Positions 62,916 through 64,000 of a stretch of DNA of 64,000 nucleotides are shown here, piece by piece. The stretch spans positions 11,083,001-11,147,000 of the forward strand of contig NC_063283.1 in NCBI RefSeq assembly GCF_910591885.1. The letters are read 5' to 3'. Every line of letters begins with the position of its first letter. Positions within the stretch are counted from its first letter, which is position 1. Position numbers and translations under genes: made by a program. Source of the DNA: Bombus terrestris (Eukaryota > Arthropoda > Insecta > Hymenoptera > Apidae). Below the pieces are notes generated by a model. It saw nothing but the letters and a program-made list of their open reading frames with translations. It was not told the DNA's origin and did not search any database.

Positions 62916-63620
62916 ACATATATGTCGCGTTAAGCGTTAGATTCGTGGGCGTGTAACGAATCTTCATTCGGACTAGCCATCGTTGTTGTACAATAGAGAT
63001 TATATTTACAGATATAAATATTGATTTTTACAAAGTTTGACAAATAACCATGGTGATTAAACACTCGAGATGTTAGTGATAATGTTCTTAGGTTCAATAA
63101 CGAATCCACGGTCAACGGGATAACTCTTTATTAAACGTAGAATATATTTTGAAGCACAAGATAACGTTTGCTGTGACGCTCGATATATTAATGCACGTAA
63201 AGACGACGTGTAAAACTCTCCAAGACGATCGCAAGAATAATAGACTGATGGGAATTTTCCTCTTCTTACGATAGCATTTGTTCGTTGCATATTGCCCGGA
63301 AATATCAACAAAATTCCAACCGCCGTTGCTAGGCAGACCCGCGTAGAACTGACATTGCTCCTACCCGGGGTTTGATTGTTAATACAACGTGTGTCCCACA
63401 ATATTGGTACTTTTCTGTTCGGTAAAAACGTTTATCCCGTGACCGTGGTTACGTTCGGCGACCAGCTGTGTCACCTCGAGCCCACGCCTACCGTCACAAA
63501 TCTCGGGCAAACATAATAGGATTGAATCATAACGACTATTTCTAAGTCTTATCATTTAAGTACAGCTATAATAAATAGTCTAGACTAAAGTATTGTGGAT
63601 CTTCCCAAAAGAAGCCAAAA
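62916..63620. repeat. dispersed repeat, copy 2
   Basis: Direct-orientation relative of copy 1, aligning from the CATATATGTCG start through GACTAGCCATCG, TTCAATAACGAATCCACGGT, the TCCCGTGACCGTGG block and CACCTCGAGCCCA, with many small differences. It lacks the LTR insertion and so represents the empty site. Its last part forms the left arm of the palindrome described next. Confidence 0.75.
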
Positions 63621-63815
63621 TGGCTTCCCGAAGCCTTCCCTTTGGAATTTTGGGAAAACCCCTTAACACTTTAATCTAGATTCTACCATAGCCGTAATTA
63701 AGCAATTGATTATATTTGTTCGAGATTTGTAATAATGAGCTTGGGCTCGAGGCGACAACCAATCACCGAACGTAGCCGCGGTCAAGGGATGAACATTTTG
63801 CCTAACAAAGGTATG
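63621..63815. repeat. inverted partial repeat copy forming a ~400-bp palindrome
   Basis: Read as reverse complement, this segment matches 63418-63620: CATCCCTTGACCGCGGCTAC, GTTCGGTGA, CGCCTCGAGCCCA, ACAAATCTCGAACAAATATA and TCTAGATTAAAGT all have counterparts in order. The symmetry centre is near 63620, with a small perfect hairpin GAAGCC-AAAAT-GGCTTC. It could be a foldback transposon or an inverted duplicate of the repeat. Confidence 0.7.
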
Positions 63816-64000
63816 GAGTAATGGTATAGCTGGGACAAACAGTCTTTGTCTCAACTACGGGAAGATAGGGGAAATCTATTTTTTTTTTTTTTTCCACGAA
63901 CGACGCTTCTCACTGGCAACTTTCCCTCAAGGGCTTAGCAGCTAGTATCTTTTTCTAACCACTGATATGGAGATTGACCAATTAGCAGCAACGCCAATTT
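63816..64000. other. non-coding tail with poly-T
   Basis: A T-run (about 63880-63894) is followed by unrecognised, moderately GC-rich DNA. On the minus strand this would read as sequence ending in poly-A, as at the 3' end of a retroposed element whose body lies beyond the window edge. No gene seen. Confidence 0.35.

Overview
The window is AT-rich eukaryotic DNA from an insect, most likely a bee-like hymenopteran. This is inferred from GT-AG introns of insect size, islands of GC-rich and CpG-rich sequence in an AT-rich background, an alpha2-adrenergic-like octopamine receptor gene, and the mix of transposons (R1-clade LINE, mariner remnant, TTAA-type MITE, solo LTR). I cannot name the species. 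There is no prokaryotic gene organisation, and most of the 64 kb is non-coding.

Layout, left to right. 1-10.4 kb is non-coding DNA with a hairpin at 967-1010, a complete piggyBac-like MITE at 1440-2172 with TTAA target duplications, and a worn gypsy-like integrase fragment near 8.3 kb. From about 10.4 to 15.9 kb lies a decayed GC-rich R1-clade LINE, far from any rDNA, with a nested ~550-bp insertion between its two ORFs. 16-40 kb is mostly featureless and AT-rich, with a few GC-richer islands, short tandem repeats and several notable inverted repeats (30.4, 31.5, 35.6, 36.9 kb). A 215-bp internally deleted mariner sits at 40475-40689 and still carries the end of the transposase frame. At 43.5-44.3 kb, three segments with strong minus-strand splice sites suggest a spliced transcript of unknown function. 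At 50032-50194 a segment with a strong acceptor, codon-position bias and a stop looks like the last coding exon of an unidentified plus-strand gene.

The one confidently named gene is the 5' part of an alpha2-adrenergic-like octopamine receptor on the plus strand, a GPCR for the insect amine octopamine. Exons at 55202-55462, 59932-60069 and 61066-61367 encode TM1 to TM4 and most of extracellular loop 2. The remaining exons (TM5-TM7) lie beyond the right edge. Splicing is unusual. Exon 2 appears to use a GC donor, with a canonical in-frame GT donor 15 nt upstream. The third coding block contains a 75-nt, in-frame, stop-free sequence that looks like a mini-intron. The intron after it holds a cluster of related repeats, one interrupted by a solo LTR, ending in a large imperfect palindrome.

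I found no tRNA, rRNA or CRISPR, and no convincing new multi-gene system. The most interesting observations are the receptor splice signals, the uncharacterised transcripts at 43.5-44.3 kb and 50 kb, and a few strong inverted repeats.
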